Part shown: one piece after another, positions 1 through 8,009 of the stretch
Layout: each line of letters starts with the position of its first letter
Position numbering within the stretch: position 1 is the stretch's first letter
Origin: JACKFB01 sp041389525
Lineage (GTDB): Bacteria > Myxococcota_A > UBA9042 > PHBI01 > JACKFB01
Assembly: GCA_041389525.1 (NCBI GenBank)
Contig: JAWKRR010000039.1
Location: 1 to 64,000 of the forward strand
DNA length: 64,000 bases
Direction of reading: 5' to 3'
Notes under the pieces: generated by a model
Database searches by the model: none
Seen by the model: the letters and a program-made list of their open reading frames with translations, nothing else
What the model was told of the DNA's origin: nothing
Position numbers and translations under genes: made by a program

Positions 1-537
1 CAGCGCGACGACGCGCGCGGCGCCCTCGGCGGGGTCGAGAGCCGCGTCAGGGGTCACGCGAAGCTCGGCGAGCCGTTCGGCCGGCGCGAGCGCGTCGACC
101 ACCGCGCTGCCGCCCTCATTCGCGGTCACGGTGAGTCCCACGGCGACCCCGGCGTCCCCCAAGCTCTCGAGCGCCGCTTCGAGCACCGCGAGATCCGAGC
201 CGGCGCCATGAAGATCGACCCAAGCCAGCCCCCACGCGGTGGCCGCCCCCGCGGCGACCTCGGGGTCCGCGAAACGAGCCCCGTCGGTGCAGACACCGAG
301 CCGCATCCCTCGGCGGGCGATCCGGTCGGCCAGGACTCCGAAATCGGGGCGCTCGGTCGGCTCGTCGCCGGCCAGCACGACGAAGCTGTAACCGGCGCGC
401 GCGGAGGCGTCGATAGCGCCAACGGCCTGGCGAGTCGTCGTGCTGGTGAGCAGCCAGAGCGTGCTCCCGCCCGCGCCCGCCGACCAAGGAGCGCGGCGCG
501 AGCGCCCAAGCCGCTCGGGCGGAACCAGCGCCGTCAT
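1..537 (-). CDS. Degenerate radical-SAM-like protein lacking the FeS cysteines (3' part outside window)
   Basis: This frame runs open for 179 codons from an ATG at 537 to the window edge, so only the N-terminal part is visible. The pattern is that of a radical SAM (S-adenosylmethionine) barrel: a first strand (STLWLLTST, residues 25-33), a GGEP-like turn reading GDEPTERPD (57-65), then strands LGVCTDG and GLAWVDLHG. The CxxxCxxC loop expected after the first strand is absent; the stretch reads TSTTTRQ. The only cysteine seen is near residue 83. It starts 31 bases after the radical SAM gene at 569-1669 on the same strand, so it is probably a partner or scaffold protein in that cluster. The function is inferred; a cluster further downstream in the unseen C-terminus cannot be excluded. 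Confidence 0.6.
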   Translation of the reverse strand, partial: MTALVPPERLGRSRRAPWSAGAGGSTLWLLTSTTTRQAVGAIDASARAGYSFVVLAGDEPTERPDFGVLADRIARRGMRLGVCTDGARFADPEVAAGAATAWGLAWVDLHGAGSDLAVLEAALESLGDAGVAVGLTVTANEGGSAVVDALAPAERLAELRVTPDAALDPAEGAARVVAL

Positions 538-568
538 CGCCGCCGTGTGGGCGCCTCGGCGGGCACGG

Positions 569-1669
569 TCACGCGTTGCCCACGGCGCGCTCGACCCGCG
601 CGGCGGGCTTGGCCGGCTCTCGCGCCGGCATACGCCGTATCCCCGCGCGAGCCTCCATCCGGGAAGCCCTCACGTAGACCCCGGGGCTGATGTTCGGCGC
701 GACCGCCCCCGCGGCGACCTCCGGGAAGAGCTCCTCGAGCCGCGGCGTGGCGGCGACCGGGATCAACGCGGAGTCCCCGTACGCGTCCTGGTACTCGTTC
801 CAGAAGCCGTAACAGACCTTGGAGAAGTAGCAGCTCTCACAGGCCGCGCCGTGGCGCTTGTGGCTCTGCATGTAGGCGAAGGACGTGATGTCATCGGCCC
901 AAAAGGTCTGGGGGCGCAGCAGCATCCCCATGTCCACGCGCTCTTCGTAGCCGGTCATCATACAGAGCGGCAGCCCCGTCTGAACGTCCGTCCGGAAGCG
1001 GAGGCCCCGCCGAGCGCACCGCGCCATGGCGGTCTCCCAGTACGGCCGCAGGTCGTGCAGGTCGGGGTAGAGGCGAGCGTTCTGCGTCGCACGCCCCTCC
1101 GGCTGCACGTACAGAAAGCTGACCCACTCGACCTCGGGGAAGGTGTCGCAGACGAAGTCCACGAACTCTGGCGCGTCGGTGTAGTTGGCCGTGCAGAGCA
1201 CGTGCGCCAGGGTCACGCGGACGCCGTGGTCCAGCATGTGCCGGATCCCTTCCATGGCGGGCGCGTGGTAGTCGCGGGTCGCGGTGATGGCGTTGTAGTT
1301 CTTCTCGATGTGGCTGGGCAGGGAGATGAGCGCGCTGCACACGCCGGCCTTGACCAAGCGCCGCGTGTTGGCGCGCGTGAGCAGGGTGGCGTTGGTCTGC
1401 AGCTCGACCTGTTGGAAGCCCAACAGACGCGCGTACCGCACCATCTTCAGCAGATCGGGATGTAGCAGCGGCTCGCCACCGGTGATGGAGAGGCCGTCGT
1501 AGCCCGCGCGGCGAATCTCGCGGAACTCGCGCCGCCAGTCCTCAGCGATGAGGTTCGAGTAGTCGAGCCCCCAGCCCCGCGGTCGGTCTGCCCAGAGATC
1601 GGGGTCGGCGAAGCAGTAGAGGCAGCCCTCGTTGCAAGCCAACCCGATACGGACGGTGTGACACGGCAT
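569..1669 (-). CDS. Radical SAM enzyme, putative peptide maturase
   Basis: A 366-residue radical SAM protein. The canonical CxxxCxxC (C12, C16, C19 in ACNEGCLYC) binds the 4Fe-4S cluster that cleaves S-adenosylmethionine, and the GGEP motif lies at about 64-67. Near residues 270-285 an extra cysteine group (ACESCYFSKVCYG) resembles the auxiliary-cluster regions of SPASM/Twitch peptide maturases. I chose the ATG at 1669 because the Cys loop then sits at the usual distance from the N-terminus. In-frame starts at 1723 or 1855 are possible, but the latter would overlap the carbamoyltransferase. It lies between the carbamoyltransferase and the Cys-less paralogue. The likely substrate is the His-Xaa-Ser repeat protein at 3564-3917 (inference from context). 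Confidence 0.85.
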   Translation of the reverse strand: MPCHTVRIGLACNEGCLYCFADPDLWADRPRGWGLDYSNLIAEDWRREFREIRRAGYDGLSITGGEPLLHPDLLKMVRYARLLGFQQVELQTNATLLTRANTRRLVKAGVCSALISLPSHIEKNYNAITATRDYHAPAMEGIRHMLDHGVRVTLAHVLCTANYTDAPEFVDFVCDTFPEVEWVSFLYVQPEGRATQNARLYPDLHDLRPYWETAMARCARRGLRFRTDVQTGLPLCMMTGYEERVDMGMLLRPQTFWADDITSFAYMQSHKRHGAACESCYFSKVCYGFWNEYQDAYGDSALIPVAATPRLEELFPEVAAGAVAPNISPGVYVRASRMEARAGIRRMPAREPAKPAARVERAVGNA

Positions 1670-1799
1670 GGGGCAGAGCCTATCACCCCGTGTGGCCCGA
1701 CAGAAATCAGGGCAGCGGGGCATGGGACGGGGGCTGAGAACGCGGTCGGCGATGAGCTGCGGGCGTACACAGGCGCGCCCAGCACTGTCAGTGGACAAT

Positions 1800-3404
1800 C
1801 TACGCGCGGGGGCCTCGCAAATCCACCAGTCGGCCATCCAACCACAATCCGTCAAGCCCGATGCGGCGCGCGCTGGCGATGGCTTCGGCGGCGCCGCGCA
1901 CGATGGGTTCGTCGCGTCCGTTGAACGATGTGTTCAAGAGCATCGGGATCCCACTGGCCCTCTCGAACGCCTCAAGCAGGCGGCGCCACGGCGCGTGGTC
2001 GCCCGGCCCGACCGCTTGCGGCCGCGTCGTCCCGTCCACGTGCACGACCGCAGCGACGCTGTCGCGCCGGTCAGCCCGCACTCGTGACGTGAAGGTCATG
2101 AAGGGGCCGAACTGCGGGTCCTCGAACCAATCGGCGGCGCGCTCGGCCAGGACGCTGGGACCGAAGGGGCGCCAGCTCTGCCGATCTTTCACCGCGTTGA
2201 CCTTGTCCTGGATGCCCGGCAGGCCGGGGTGGGCGATGATGCTGCGGTGGCCCAGCGCGCGCGGACCGAACTCCATCCGCCCGCTCACGAACCCGATGAC
2301 CCGCCCATCCATGAGCCAGGCGACCAACTCAGCGGTAGGGTCGGACACCTGGGCCGGCGTCAGCCCGGCGCGCGCGAGCTCCGCGTCGACCGGGTCGTCG
2401 GCGATGTCCGGCCCCAGGCCCGCGGCGCGCAGCGGCCCACACGGTGGCTCGCCGTACAGATGCGCCGCCTCGAGCGCGCAGCCCAACGCCGTCCCCGCGT
2501 CATGGGCCGCCGAGGGTACCCAGACCTCCACACCCAACCCGTCACGGAGCGCGCTGTTCGCGCAGCAGTTCAGCGCCACGCCGCCCGCGATCGCCCAGTG
2601 TTCGTCGGGGTCCTCGGCCTGTCCCACCCGCGCGAGCGCGAGCACGGCCTGCTCCGTCGCGGCCTGCACATCGGCGGCCAGGGCCCACGCGGCCGGGTTC
2701 ATGGTGTCGCCCGCGCTGGGGACACGCGCGGCGGCGAGCTGTTGCAGCCGGGCCTCGTCCAACGCGTAGCGCTCGAAGTCGTCGACCCGATAGGCCTCAG
2801 CCAGCCGCTGGGCGTCAGGCCGGCCGAACGCCGCCAACGCCATGGTCTGCCCCTGCCCGTGAGAACCGAACCCGAGGACCCGCGTGACGGTCTCGTAGGC
2901 ACCGCCCACCGAGCGCCCTTCACCGGCGGGCAGCTCCGCGCGACGCACAAGCTCGCCGTCGCGGTAGGTGAACCACGCGGCCGTCTCGTACTCGCCGCGC
3001 CCGTCGACGGTCAGGACGTTGCAGCGCGCCCACGGCGAGGTCCGCGCGGCCAGCGCCGCGTGCGCCAAGTGATGCGGGACGTACACGTAGCGATCGACGC
3101 GGACGCACTCGCGGGCCCCCAGGTAGGCGTTGGGGATGCCGTTGATCGCGATGACGTCGACGTCCGCGAGGGTTAGGCCGCGCGGGTGCAACAGCCAGCG
3201 CACGCTGTCCCGACACAGCACGTCGTTGAGCGTCAGCCCCGGCGTGTTGACGAGGTTCGCGCCGGGCCGTCCTGGCGGGTGCCAGCCGTAGTGCTTGACC
3301 CCGTTGAGGCGTTCTTCCTCAACGGCGGCCACGACCTGGCCGTCGACCACAAGGGCCGCGGCGTGGTGCTCGCAGGTGGCTACCGCCAAACCGAGGATAA
3401 TCAA
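1800..3404 (-). CDS. NodU/CmcH-type O-carbamoyltransferase
   Basis: A 534-residue member of the family that transfers a carbamoyl group from carbamoyl phosphate (through a carbamoyl-adenylate) to a hydroxyl group; known members act on Nod factors, cephalosporins and other natural products. The N-terminal Kae1/YrdC-like part has the metal-binding HHLAH (111-115), and GGVALN lies near 274. The C-terminal part carries RMEFGPRALG near 378 and LNTSFNGRDEP near 493, all family signatures. The start MIILGLAV is typical. It lies 159 bases after the His-Xaa-Ser protein and 130 before the radical SAM gene, same strand. Ser hydroxyls of the repeat protein, or groups introduced by the radical SAM enzyme, are possible acceptors; that is speculation. 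Confidence 0.9.
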   Translation of the reverse strand: MIILGLAVATCEHHAAALVVDGQVVAAVEEERLNGVKHYGWHPPGRPGANLVNTPGLTLNDVLCRDSVRWLLHPRGLTLADVDVIAINGIPNAYLGARECVRVDRYVYVPHHLAHAALAARTSPWARCNVLTVDGRGEYETAAWFTYRDGELVRRAELPAGEGRSVGGAYETVTRVLGFGSHGQGQTMALAAFGRPDAQRLAEAYRVDDFERYALDEARLQQLAAARVPSAGDTMNPAAWALAADVQAATEQAVLALARVGQAEDPDEHWAIAGGVALNCCANSALRDGLGVEVWVPSAAHDAGTALGCALEAAHLYGEPPCGPLRAAGLGPDIADDPVDAELARAGLTPAQVSDPTAELVAWLMDGRVIGFVSGRMEFGPRALGHRSIIAHPGLPGIQDKVNAVKDRQSWRPFGPSVLAERAADWFEDPQFGPFMTFTSRVRADRRDSVAAVVHVDGTTRPQAVGPGDHAPWRRLLEAFERASGIPMLLNTSFNGRDEPIVRGAAEAIASARRIGLDGLWLDGRLVDLRGPRA

Positions 3405-3563
3405 GACGAGCCCGATCGCCGGCCGCTCAAATCGCCGGCACGCGCCTCACCGAGATGAGTGCGGATGGGGACGGGCATCCTCCGAGGTCGCGCGCGGCCT
3501 GTATTCAGCGCGCGTCCTGGAGGAGAGCGAGAATCGGGCGACCACGGAGGGCCGCCCGAGATC

Positions 3564-3917
3564 TCACCAGCTTCCGTGCGAGCCGTGCGACCCGTGCGAG
3601 CCATGCGACCCGTGCGAGCCATGCGACCCGTGCGAGCCGTGCGACCCGTGGGAGCCGTGCGACCCGTGGGAGCCGTGCGACCCGTGGGAGCCGTGCGACC
3701 CGTGGGAGCCGTGCGAACCATGCGACGCGTGCGAGCAATGCTGACCGATCTGGTCACCGGAGCCCGCCGGAAGCTCAGTCCCGGCCATCACTAGGTAATT
3801 GGACAAGTTGTCGGCTTGCTTTTGCGTGATCTTGTCCTCTTCCGCAGAGAGGAAAGTTCCTGCCGACTTCTTGATAGTGGGCAGCTTTCGCGAGCCCTTC
3901 GTGGTGTCTTTGGCCAT
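3564..3917 (-). CDS. His-Xaa-Ser repeat protein, putative modified-peptide precursor (HxsA-like)
   Basis: A 117-residue protein with two clear parts. Residues 1-59 form a charged, leader-like region (starts MAKDTTKGSRKL; contains SAEEDKITQKQADNLSNYL). Residues 60-116 are 19 uninterrupted His-Xaa-Ser tripeptides (HCS, HAS, then 17 HGS), followed by a terminal Trp. The ATG at 3917 has a strong Shine-Dalgarno GGAGGAGAG five bases upstream; earlier in-frame starts do not. The repeat architecture matches that described for HxsA of the His-Xaa-Ser systems, which pair the repeat protein with two radical SAM proteins. Here a radical SAM gene and a Cys-less homologue follow, but a carbamoyltransferase is inserted and no HxsD was recognised. 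The mature product and function are unknown. A metal-binding protein is the main alternative, given the many histidines. Confidence 0.85.
   Translation of the reverse strand: MAKDTTKGSRKLPTIKKSAGTFLSAEEDKITQKQADNLSNYLVMAGTELPAGSGDQIGQHCSHASHGSHGSHGSHGSHGSHGSHGSHGSHGSHGSHGSHGSHGSHGSHGSHGSHGSW
3570..3740 (-). repeat. Tandem 9-nt / 18-nt repeat encoding (His-Xaa-Ser)19
   Basis: Nineteen consecutive 9-base units each encode His-Xaa-Ser. Through most of the array the glycine codon alternates GGC and GGG, giving a higher-order 18-base unit. In the leader-proximal half the serine codon also alternates TCC/TCG. The first two units encode HCS and HAS, and the last uses GGA AGC. The array probably grew by 18-base slippage or unequal exchange; its copy number is likely to vary between strains. 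Confidence 0.95.
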
Positions 3918-3922
3918 GCCGT

Positions 3923-3931
3923 CTCTCCTCC
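3923..3931 (-). promoter_or_regulatory. Strong ribosome binding site of the repeat protein
   Basis: Read on the minus strand this is GGAGGAGAG, five bases before the ATG at 3917. It fixes the start of the repeat protein and is stronger than the sites seen before most genes in the window, consistent with high expression of a precursor or structural peptide. I found no convincing promoter in 3932-4098. Confidence 0.75.
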
Positions 3932-4098
3932 AACTCGCCTGCAAGGTGGCCAGAATTACGTGGCCGTCGCGCCAGGGGCCCCCGTCGTTCGACAATTCCC
4001 CGGATGCGAACCTCTGAACCGGAGTGTGGCACGGTTTCCGGCCGCGTCACAAGTCTCCACCCCTGTACCTGTAACTCTACCGTCGCCGACCCGGGCGC

Positions 4099-6276
4099 TC
4101 ACGGGGATCCGTTCTGGATGAGCAGAGTGTACGCCGCGCAGGATGAGGCCGTCCCGGCCTTCCGGTACACACGCACCAAGTAGCTCTGGGTCTGGTCGGC
4201 GCAGAGCTGAAACCCGTCCGCGGTGGGCGGCGCCGACACGCAGGGGCACTCTCCGATGGGCTGCCCCTGTGACACCGTGTTCACGTGTGTCGTGTTCGTG
4301 TAGCTGCTGACACCGTTGCAGATCTCAAGGCCCGCCGCGCAGCCGCCCTGGCGCACATCGAAGATGAACTGATCGCCCGGGTTGTGAAGGAAGGACACCC
4401 GCAGATCGAAGGCGTCACAGCTGTTGGGATCGGCGCCGTCCACGGCGGTGAACTGGTACCAGTCGACGTCCTCGATGCCCGGGGTGTCGCTGGCGATGTT
4501 GTCGGTCGCCATCAGCTGCGCCACGCCGTCCACGTCGTCGATGAGGCCGAGGGTGATCGGGTTCTGACACGTGTTCCCGACGCCGCCCGGGACCTCGAGC
4601 GGGCTTGCCGGGCACTCGCAGCCGTTGAGGGGGTCGCCGTCTCCGTCGGTCCAGCCCGCGTTGCAGTCGACCAGCGCGCACTTGCCGGCCACGCACGAGG
4701 CCGTCCCCTGCGCGACCTGCGGGCACATCGCCGTCTGGTCGCCCTCGTCGGTCTCACCGTTACAGTTGTCGTCCAGCGCGTTGCAGATCTCGGGGATGCC
4801 GGGGTTCGTCTTGGCACCCGTCAGAGGCGCGTCGTCGCAGTCGCCGGGCTTGGTCGCCAGGTAGGCGCCGGTCGGGCCGCAGAGGCACTTCACCTTCTCA
4901 GAGAGGCCCCAGCCGTCGCCGTCCTGGTCGAGGAAGAACGGGTTACAGTCGGTGGCGCCGGCTTCATCGATGCCGCCATCGCAGTCGTTGTCGACGAAGT
5001 CGCAGACCTCCTCGATCTCCGGATGGATCTTCGGGTTCAGGTCGTTGCAGTCGCCTGGCTTGGCGGCCCAACCGGGAGTCCCCGCGCAGAAGCACTTGGT
5101 GATGGCGGTCTGGCCGAAGCCGTCGCCGTCGTCATCGAGGTAGTGCGGGATGCAGCCCTTGGAGCCCTCTTCATCCGTCTGCCCGTCGCAGTTGTCGTCG
5201 ACGCCGTTGCAGGTCTCGCCGACGCCCGGGTTGATGACCGAGACCAGCTCGTTGCAGTCGCCACCGCGCTCGATCCACTTGTCGTCGGGGCGCTTGCACA
5301 GGCACTCACCGCCGCCGAGCCCGTAGGTGTCGCCGTCGAGATCCTGGTACCAGCGGGTGCAATCGGCGGAGTCCTCGTCGGTCTTCCCGTCGCAGTCGTC
5401 GTCTTTGCCGTTGCAGAGCTCCGCCTCGGGCTCCTGGGCGCCGCACTCGGGCAGCGGGCCTTCCTTAAAACAGATCAGCTCGCCGAAGCACTTGCCGAAC
5501 TCGTTCTCTCGGTAGCACGAGGTCTTCGCCCCCTCGTTGACGGATTTCTGCGTGCATCTACACACATCCGGCGTGTCGGTGACGCAGAGGTCCAGCTCTT
5601 GCCCGCCCTCGCCAAAGGGCTTGGTCGGCGAGCAGGTGAACGGATCCGGGCACGTCGCGCTGCCGTTGCAGATGCGCGTGCAGAAACTGCCCGAGCCGCC
5701 CACTCCGATGCAGACGCCGGTCTTGGCGAAGCCGGCGGTGTTGCAGTCGGCGTCCGCCTGGCAGGGCCGGCAGAGGAAGATATCGTTGGGCAGGCACAGG
5801 AACTTGATGTCGCCGACGCCGCCGCCGGTGAACTGACTGCAGGACCAGCCGTTGGGGCATGGCGAGCCGGACTCGCACCCCTTCGAGCAGACCTTGCCGA
5901 TCGATGACTCGACGCATACGCCGGAGAAGCAGTCGGAGTCCTTGTCGCAGCCGCACAGGAACTCGCCCGGCTTGCACAGGGGCGGCGGACCGTCGGTCTC
6001 GATGTCGGCGGCGTCGATCTCTGGCTCGACGTCGCTGTCGGGCAGCAAGATCGCGTCGGCGTCCGCGTCGGTCAGAGTGATCACCTCGACGTCGGGGCCG
6101 CTCGTGTCCTTCTGGATCGCGTCCGCGTCGGACTTGTCAGGCGTCGTGACCTCGGTGCCGCATGCCCCGGCGGTCGCGAGACCGGCCGCGAGCGCGAGCC
6201 AAAGGATCGCCTGGAGTCGGCGGGTTACACCGGCGACCAGGATGGAGCGACCGGTGTGGGCGATCGACTCTGTCAC
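4099..6276 (-). CDS. MopE-like surface lipoprotein with metal-binding-motif repeats
   Basis: A 725-residue secreted protein. An N-terminal hydrophobic segment ends in a lipobox-like AGAC, then comes an Asp/Ala-rich linker (several DADA). Residues about 100-270 are Cys-rich (CKPG, CDKDSDC, CQADADC). Next come at least four copies of the repeat with core NG-DDNCDG-TDE, the putative metal-binding motif of MopE-type proteins, alternating with DGDG segments. The C-terminal 150 residues end in a compact domain like the pre-peptidase C-terminal beta-sandwich (DVDWYQF at its start). The location is inferred to be the outer cell surface. The ligand is unknown: copper in MopE by family knowledge, calcium also plausible from the DxDGDG loops. 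It is followed by the Hxs-like cluster after a gap of 181 bases, so probably is not part of it. Confidence 0.85.
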   Translation of the reverse strand: MTESIAHTGRSILVAGVTRRLQAILWLALAAGLATAGACGTEVTTPDKSDADAIQKDTSGPDVEVITLTDADADAILLPDSDVEPEIDAADIETDGPPPLCKPGEFLCGCDKDSDCFSGVCVESSIGKVCSKGCESGSPCPNGWSCSQFTGGGVGDIKFLCLPNDIFLCRPCQADADCNTAGFAKTGVCIGVGGSGSFCTRICNGSATCPDPFTCSPTKPFGEGGQELDLCVTDTPDVCRCTQKSVNEGAKTSCYRENEFGKCFGELICFKEGPLPECGAQEPEAELCNGKDDDCDGKTDEDSADCTRWYQDLDGDTYGLGGGECLCKRPDDKWIERGGDCNELVSVINPGVGETCNGVDDNCDGQTDEEGSKGCIPHYLDDDGDGFGQTAITKCFCAGTPGWAAKPGDCNDLNPKIHPEIEEVCDFVDNDCDGGIDEAGATDCNPFFLDQDGDGWGLSEKVKCLCGPTGAYLATKPGDCDDAPLTGAKTNPGIPEICNALDDNCNGETDEGDQTAMCPQVAQGTASCVAGKCALVDCNAGWTDGDGDPLNGCECPASPLEVPGGVGNTCQNPITLGLIDDVDGVAQLMATDNIASDTPGIEDVDWYQFTAVDGADPNSCDAFDLRVSFLHNPGDQFIFDVRQGGCAAGLEICNGVSSYTNTTHVNTVSQGQPIGECPCVSAPPTADGFQLCADQTQSYLVRVYRKAGTASSCAAYTLLIQNGSP

Positions 6277-6427
6277 GTGTCCTTACCTCGGCATGGGGTC
6301 AATCGGTCTTGCGTTCTCGGCCCGCGGGCGCGGCTCTACAACGCAGGCGAAGCCGGGGCAGCATAGCGAAGCGGACTCACCCCACACAAGGAGTAGCCTG
6401 CGAATTCGCCGGTTTGCAGCAACTCCT

Positions 6428-7903
6428 TCAGCGACAGACGCTGCCCAGCGCCCCGGCGGCGGCGGCGCAGGTCGCCCCTGACGCGCAATCCGCGACCGAA
6501 AAGCAGGCTTGGCGGCAGGTCAGATCCTGGCCGTCGACGACGCAACTCCCTGGGAAGGGACAGTAGCCGTCCGGTCCGCAGGGGGCGCCGCAGATCCCGT
6601 TTCCGGACGCCAACGGCAGGCACTGGCCGCCTGGGCAGCCGCCCGGCGGGACGCAGGCGTCGCCGAGCGCGCCCGTCCCTGGTACATGGCAGAGGTAGCG
6701 TCCCTGCCCGGTGGTGTTCCCGAGCGGCCAGCCGTACGTGCACTCGAAGCCGACGTCGGTGCGGCAGTCGTCCGCGGCGCCGAGGCCGCCGCAGGAGGGT
6801 CGGCAGACGCCCTCGCCTTCCGTCGCGCTACCCGCACAGAGGCTGACCCCGGGGCATGGCGTGCCCAGGCCGCAGGGTTGGACGCAGGCCCCAACCTGGT
6901 TCTGGCCGCTGATGAAGCAGAAGCCCGCGCCGCAGACCTGCTTCTCGTTGTCGCTGAAACAGGGCAGGTCGTTCTGAGTGCAGCGTCCAGCACCCAGGAT
7001 CTCGCAGGAACCGCTTGAACATTCGAAATCGTTGCCGCACTGGGCGCCGATCTCGAGGCCCTCGGCGCCCGAGATGCAAGCGCCCGCCTTCGCACCGTCC
7101 AGCGCCTTGAGCACGCCGCACCGACGCTCGGCGCCCGGGACACCGCCGCAGTCGGCGTCCTCACCGCAGGTCTTCAGGCAGGTGGGAAATCCGCCGAACT
7201 TGTAGCACTTGGAGCCGGCCCCGCAGGATGACGCGGTGCAACCGAGCGCGGCGCAATACCCGCCCGGCAGCGAGGGCAGGCACGCCATCGAGGCTGCGCA
7301 TCCGACCGCGTCGAGGCAGGCGCCGCCCACGGTCTTCGCGTTGGTGGCGACGCCGTGACACACGCGCCGCAGCGAGCCGTCGGCCGACTCCAGGGCCTTG
7401 CACGCCTGCTGGCCACCGGCGCGGCAGTCCGCGTCGCTCTCGCAGGTCGCCAGGCAGGCGCTGTTGCCGCCGGTCAACGGCATGCACTTGGAACCGGAGG
7501 GGCAGCTGGAGACGGTGCAATCGAAGGCCGTGCAGTAGCCGCCTGGCCAATCCAGGCAGGCGGCGCCTTGGCACTCCGAGGACTTCGCGCAGGCGGCGCC
7601 GACCGGAGAGCCGCTGGGGATCACGTCGGGGTTTGTGATCGGCAGGTCGGGCTTCGGGCCGCCGGGATCAGCGACCCCGTCGTCTGAGGTGGCCACATCG
7701 GCGATGGGCAGCTCGGGGGCGTCACTGTCGCCGCCCCCAGCCGCGTCGGCGTCGCGTGCCGGCGCGATCAGGTCCACACCCAGCGGGACGCACTCGCTGC
7801 CGATGGGCTCGGTGCCGAGCGGGCACTCGATGATCGTGACCTTGTCGGCGCACGCGGTGGCGCTGAAGGCGAGGAGGGCTGCGATGAAGTAGGTGACGCG
7901 CAT
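6428..7903 (-). CDS. Cys-rich surface lipoprotein
   Basis: A 491-residue protein beginning MRVTYFIAALLAFSATAC, a short lipoprotein signal peptide with cysteine at 18. An Asp/Ala-rich linker follows, then about 400 residues of repeated Cys motifs of the type CxxxxxCxxGxC (for example CAKSSECQGAAC, CESDADC, CGEDADC, CFSVADC). The frame extends upstream to 8392, but the ATG at 7903 is the only start that gives a signal peptide. It lies 151 bases before the MopE-like gene on the same strand. These disulfide-rich repeats are common in secreted Myxococcota proteins of unknown function. No catalytic motif was recognised. Confidence 0.8.
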   Translation of the reverse strand: MRVTYFIAALLAFSATACADKVTIIECPLGTEPIGSECVPLGVDLIAPARDADAAGGGDSDAPELPIADVATSDDGVADPGGPKPDLPITNPDVIPSGSPVGAACAKSSECQGAACLDWPGGYCTAFDCTVSSCPSGSKCMPLTGGNSACLATCESDADCRAGGQQACKALESADGSLRRVCHGVATNAKTVGGACLDAVGCAASMACLPSLPGGYCAALGCTASSCGAGSKCYKFGGFPTCLKTCGEDADCGGVPGAERRCGVLKALDGAKAGACISGAEGLEIGAQCGNDFECSSGSCEILGAGRCTQNDLPCFSDNEKQVCGAGFCFISGQNQVGACVQPCGLGTPCPGVSLCAGSATEGEGVCRPSCGGLGAADDCRTDVGFECTYGWPLGNTTGQGRYLCHVPGTGALGDACVPPGGCPGGQCLPLASGNGICGAPCGPDGYCPFPGSCVVDGQDLTCRQACFSVADCASGATCAAAAGALGSVCR

Positions 7904-8009
7904 GGCGGCGGAGTCTAGTCGGATGCCGGCCCTGACTCCAGGACCTTGGCGCGTTAGGCGCGCGGGCCCCGGGGTGAGCTTGCGCCGAGCCGGCGGGGCG
8001 TGAGATCCA

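Noticed and set aside
3570..3740. CRISPR array
   Set aside because: Repeats are 9 or 18 bases, directly joined, with no spacers and a clean coding frame.
3295..3829. Plus-strand frames with EPCDPC, RAVRPVGA and RATRGS repeats
   Set aside because: They are the antisense readings of the His-Xaa-Ser array. The minus frame has the ribosome site, a leader and a family match.
3918..4098. Sigma-54 type promoter (GGCCACCTTGC) before the repeat protein
   Set aside because: Spacing between GG and GC is seven bases, not the required ten.
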